A stretch of DNA of 7,837 nt from Thermoplasmata archaeon. GTDB taxonomy: Archaea; Thermoplasmatota; Thermoplasmata; JAGHBH01. The notes beneath the pieces were generated by a model. It was not told the origin of the DNA and ran no database searches. It saw nothing but the letters and a program-made list of their open reading frames with translations. This document shows, in pieces, positions 5,277 through 7,837 of this stretch. How positions within the stretch are numbered: the first letter of the stretch is position 1; each line of letters starts with the position of its first letter. The stretch is taken from positions 1 through 7,837 of the forward strand of contig DAOVJP010000055.1 of assembly GCA_030673205.1 (NCBI GenBank), in the 5' to 3' direction. Position numbers and translations under genes: made by a program.

Positions 5277-7696
5277 TCCTCTTCGGGCGGGGTGTTTTCC
5301 GTTTCTTTGGTCCCTGTCGGAATGTCGGGTTTCTTCTTGAGTCTCAGTATTACCACCGCCCCGGCGATTCCAGCAATTGCAACTAGTGCGAGAAGGTAGA
5401 GCATGGTGTTGTTCTTTGGCGTGGTTTCCATACTCTTAAAAGCATCTAACGGGAAGGCGTCCGCATTGTCCCCCACACCGTCACCATCGGTGTCTAGTGT
5501 TTCGGTGGCGTCGTTGGGGAACGCGTCGGCGTTGTCGCCTACGCCATCATTGTCCGTATCGGTGGTCTCCGTGGAGTCGTTTGGGAAAGCATCAGAGTTA
5601 TCGCCTGCACCATCATTGTCTGTGTCTGTTGTCTCGTTTGCGTCATTCGGGAATGCGTCTAACGTGAGATTGGTCGTGCTATTTGTCTGGTTCATCCCTG
5701 TGTTCCACTCGTCCGGGAAACCGTCCTCGTCCGTGTCTTTGCTGGCAGCGGGGTCATCTACGAATGCATCGGAATTATCTCCCATCCCGTCGCCATCGGT
5801 GTCGTTCCACTCATCTGGGTCTTCGGGGAACGCGTCCGCATTGTTCCCGACAGAATCGTTGTCAGAGTCATTCCACTCGTCTGGGTCATTGGGGAAGGCA
5901 TCGCTGTTATCTCCCACGTTGTCTCCGTCGGTGTCGTTCCACTCGTTGGGGTTGGTAGGGAATGCATCATCAAAATCGGAGACGTTGTCCCAGTCAGAGT
6001 CTCTTGTCAGCGGGAGATGATCTTCATTGCGTCCTTCGGGTATTACATATATTGAATCGACAAAGCCATCATGATTAGCATCCGACATGGTCCAACCATC
6101 AAAGAAGTTGCCGCCAATGGGCGTACTTAGATTCCAGGTGCTGTTGCACATATCGTAGGCGTGTAAGTTGTTGTTGAGAAAATCGTTGTTGTAGATGACA
6201 TTGTAGTGTGAAGATTGGTTTAGGAAGAAACCAAATCCGTTGTTCGTAACCATGTTATTGGCCGCTACGTTATATGTTGAACTAGCATCGAAGCTCAAGC
6301 CCCGGGAATTATGAGCTACGGTGTTGTTGTGAATTCTGTTGTACTTTGAGGTGTGATTGATATTGATGCCACTGTAGGCGTTGTAGGAAGCAGCGTTGCC
6401 ATAAATCTCGCTATGTGTAGAAGAGTACAGGTGAAGGCCGTCATGGTTGTTCGAGGACAAGTTGCAATTCCGGATAGTTATGTTGGTGGAGAAAACAGCA
6501 TCGATACCTTCTGCGTCGAATATGTTCTGGTCTTCAACGACCATGTCTGAGCAGTTAACTAGGATGATCTGCCCAGCATCATCGGGAACAATGCCGCCAA
6601 CCTGGTCTCGGATATAGTACAATGGCTTACCGTTCACGAGGTTTGTAGAATCGAAGTAGTTGACCTTCTGCTCAACAATGTACCAATGGTGCACGATTCC
6701 ATTTCCATATAGCCGGTTATTGGAAAAAGTGTTGCCTTGATCGCCTCGATCTATAAGGATTCCATTCGTATTACCCACTATGTCATTGCCGTCGATAGTA
6801 TTGTTCCACCCCAATTCGACAGACAGCCCATTCTCACAGTGAGAAATGTTGTTGGCCGAGACGACATTGTTGAAGCACCCTGTGCCCATCAGCCATATGC
6901 CGGATACGTTACACGAAGAAATAGTGTTGTTGGCAATTATAGACGTTTCAGATGACGAACTGATACCGTATCTTCCACAGAGAGAAATGGTATTGTTCTG
7001 AATAAATGAATTGTCTACATCGTAATCCGCATGGATTCCATCTTTCGTGCACAAGGAAATGACATTGTTAGCAACCACGTAATTGTCTGGCAAAGGAATA
7101 GTGCTAGGATAATCCACAAGGTCGTCTATATATATACCAGATGAGCAATTCATAATCTCGTTGGATAGAATTTGAATATTTGAACTGTATAGGATGAGCA
7201 TCGCTTCGTGGCTATGTGAGATTATAGAATTCCCTTGAATCAGGCTATCTGAAGCACAATTTATTTTTATTCCCCAGTCATCATTTGATAGAATGGTATT
7301 GTTAAGGACAGAATTGTTCAAACCGGAAAGTGTGATGCCAGAAATACCATTATGCGCAACATAGTTGTGTTCAATATGCGTCCTTTTCGAACCATATATA
7401 CATCCAATGCCACCCCCATTGTATGAGACATTATTCCTTGTTACCATGGTATCATTGCATGGCTCTTGAACACCTATCGCCCCATACCTGTTCTGGGTAA
7501 CGATGTTATTCGTTATTGAAACATTATTTGAACCGGCGAAAAGATATATTCCCTTCCCGTTATTGGACACATTATTGTATTCTATGATGCACTTCGGACT
7601 ATTTACCAGCCTGACACCAACATCCCATATACTTCCATTGCAACCAGAGATCGTGAAGCCTCGCAGAGTAACCTCCGCAGCATTAATCTTCACCAC
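5264..7696 (-). CDS. NosD-type beta-helix protein with TSP3 array and C-terminal membrane anchor (5' end doubtful)
   Basis: 810 residues from a GTG at 7694-7696. Residues 1-525 are a parallel beta-helix (VVKINAAEVTLRGFTISG, then many N-N-x-I rungs). VNGKPLYYI (354-362) and GIVPDDAGQIILVNCSDM are the central signature of NosD-family proteins, and GGNFFDGW ... DGFVDSIYVIP ... DHLPLT (528-564) is their usual C-terminal motif. Residues 566-753 hold eight DAFP-type thrombospondin 3 repeats (Ca binding through D-x-D-x-D-G). Residues 765-786 are a transmembrane helix followed by KKK and an acidic tail. This plan needs export, yet the reading frame has no signal peptide and lacks the usual first rungs; an in-frame TGA lies at 7712-7714. 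Codons are more AT-rich towards the 5' end than in the giant protein. Likely a surface glycoprotein, truncated or frameshifted at its start. Confidence 0.88.
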   Translation of the reverse strand: MVKINAAEVTLRGFTISGCNGSIWDVGVRLVNSPKCIIEYNNVSNNGKGIYLFAGSNNVSITNNIVTQNRYGAIGVQEPCNDTMVTRNNVSYNGGGIGCIYGSKRTHIEHNYVAHNGISGITLSGLNNSVLNNTILSNDDWGIKINCASDSLIQGNSIISHSHEAMLILYSSNIQILSNEIMNCSSGIYIDDLVDYPSTIPLPDNYVVANNVISLCTKDGIHADYDVDNSFIQNNTISLCGRYGISSSSETSIIANNTISSCNVSGIWLMGTGCFNNVVSANNISHCENGLSVELGWNNTIDGNDIVGNTNGILIDRGDQGNTFSNNRLYGNGIVHHWYIVEQKVNYFDSTNLVNGKPLYYIRDQVGGIVPDDAGQIILVNCSDMVVEDQNIFDAEGIDAVFSTNITIRNCNLSSNNHDGLHLYSSTHSEIYGNAASYNAYSGININHTSKYNRIHNNTVAHNSRGLSFDASSTYNVAANNMVTNNGFGFFLNQSSHYNVIYNNDFLNNNLHAYDMCNSTWNLSTPIGGNFFDGWTMSDANHDGFVDSIYVIPEGRNEDHLPLTRDSDWDNVSDFDDAFPTNPNEWNDTDGDNVGDNSDAFPNDPDEWNDSDNDSVGNNADAFPEDPDEWNDTDGDGMGDNSDAFVDDPAASKDTDEDGFPDEWNTGMNQTNSTTNLTLDAFPNDANETTDTDNDGAGDNSDAFPNDSTETTDTDNDGVGDNADAFPNDATETLDTDGDGVGDNADAFPLDAFKSMETTPKNNTMLYLLALVAIAGIAGAVVILRLKKKPDIPTGTKETENTPPEEETEE
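5339..5404 (-). other. C-terminal transmembrane anchor segment
   Basis: Residues 765-786 (MLYLLALVAIAGIAGAVVILRL) followed by KKK and a Glu-rich tail. Positive-inside topology puts the tail in the cytoplasm and the beta-helix and TSP3 part outside the cell. Confidence 0.85.
5438..6001 (-). repeat. Eight thrombospondin type 3 (DAFP) calcium-binding repeats
   Basis: Residues 566-753. Units read [SAD]DAFPxDPxEWNDTDGDGxGDN with DxDxDG loops that bind Ca in this family. The fourth unit (DAFVDDPAAS) is followed by an irregular insert with DEDGFPDEWNTG and the sequon-rich NQTNSTTNLT before the array resumes. The DNA copies are diverged, not recent duplications. The role is a stiff stalk between the beta-helix and the membrane. 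Confidence 0.9.
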
Positions 7697-7737
7697 TGGA
7701 GTGAACCCCTTTCATCGGACTGTAAGATAAGTGACAT
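7690..7737 (-). other. 15-codon start frame with good ribosome site, out of frame with the beta-helix gene
   Basis: ATG at 7735-7737 overlaps the upstream stop as TAATG and reads MSLILQSDERGSLQW then TGA (7690-7692). GGAGGA (7746-7751) lies 8 nt upstream. Adding one base in the run AAAGGGG (minus strand, 7706-7712) would change the reading to MSLILQSDEKGFTPVVKINA and join the 810-residue frame, with a sequence that looks like a beta-helix strand. This is either a disrupted start or a sequence error. Confidence 0.45.
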
Positions 7738-7837
7738 TATTTAATTCCTCCGTTTTTTGCTCTTCCTTGAAGGGCAACGAATGAGAGATCGTTTGCTTCC
7801 TCTGTTGTTATCTTTTGTTGTTTTATCTGTTGTTCAA
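7737..7837 (-). CDS. C-terminal 32 residues of an unrecognised gene (5' part beyond window)
   Basis: The frame is open from the right edge to TAA at 7737-7739, encoding a polar stretch with KITTEEANDLSFVALQG and ending NGGIK. The other two frames carry stops (TAA near 7820-7830 and at 7741-7743) and read less protein-like sequence. Support comes from the TAATG overlap and the GGAGGA within its last codons, the usual layout for a coupled downstream gene. Too short to assign a family, and a non-coding stretch is possible. Confidence 0.35.
   Translation of the reverse strand, partial: EQQIKQQKITTEEANDLSFVALQGRAKNGGIK

Noticed and set aside
5403..6020. 205-aa plus-strand Ser-rich open frame
   Set aside because: It is the complement of the TSP3 repeats; the periodic Ser/Ala pattern mirrors the DAFP repeats and no start signal is present.

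Overview
The window looks archaeal and most resembles a Thermoplasmatota-type genome. The reasons are a tRNA-Glu gene interrupted at position 37/38 by a 48-nt intron with a canonical bulge-helix-bulge fold, very large Asn/Asp-rich secreted beta-helix proteins packed with N-glycosylation sequons, a calcium-binding 'DAFP' thrombospondin type 3 array on a C-terminal membrane anchor, and clear Shine-Dalgarno sites (GAGGAG, GGAGGTGA, GGAGGA). The lineage is an inference from these features; no marker gene is present.

Layout. (1) Minus strand, 4086 down to the left edge: one uninterrupted frame of 1362 codons that runs off the window. It encodes a giant exported surface protein with an N-terminal membrane segment, an Ig/carboxypeptidase-regulatory-like domain, a right-handed parallel beta-helix, a second Ig-like domain, and two DUF11-like domains exactly 512 residues apart. 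(2) 4087-4475: its leader and promoter on one strand, then four inverted repeats leading into the RNA genes on the other. (3) Plus strand 4476-5036: intron-containing tRNA-Glu(UUC), about 360 bp of hairpins and degenerate ~70-79 bp repeats carrying copies of tRNA ends, then tRNA-Gly(UCC). (4) 5018-5276, minus strand: remnants, namely the tail of a HEAT-repeat gene with its 5' part missing, overlapping a 49-aa ORF with a perfect Shine-Dalgarno that ends inside the tRNA-Gly gene on the opposite strand. (5) Minus strand 5264-7696: an 810-aa NosD-type beta-helix protein with a TSP3 array and a C-terminal transmembrane anchor, but no visible signal peptide. (6) 7690-7837: the end of an unrecognised minus-strand gene whose stop overlaps a well-placed ATG (TAATG). 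The ATG reads only 15 codons, and one inserted base would join it to the beta-helix frame.

The two large proteins belong to the same functional class, cell-surface or secreted glycoproteins probably used for adhesion or polymer binding, but nothing shows that they work together. The most unusual part is 4341-4963: perfect hairpins, a recurring 'hairpin then CTGGTC' module, and repeats built from tRNA ends around two tRNA genes. The second is the evidence of rearrangement at both ends of the 5264-7696 gene. I found no defence system, CRISPR array, transposase or integrase.
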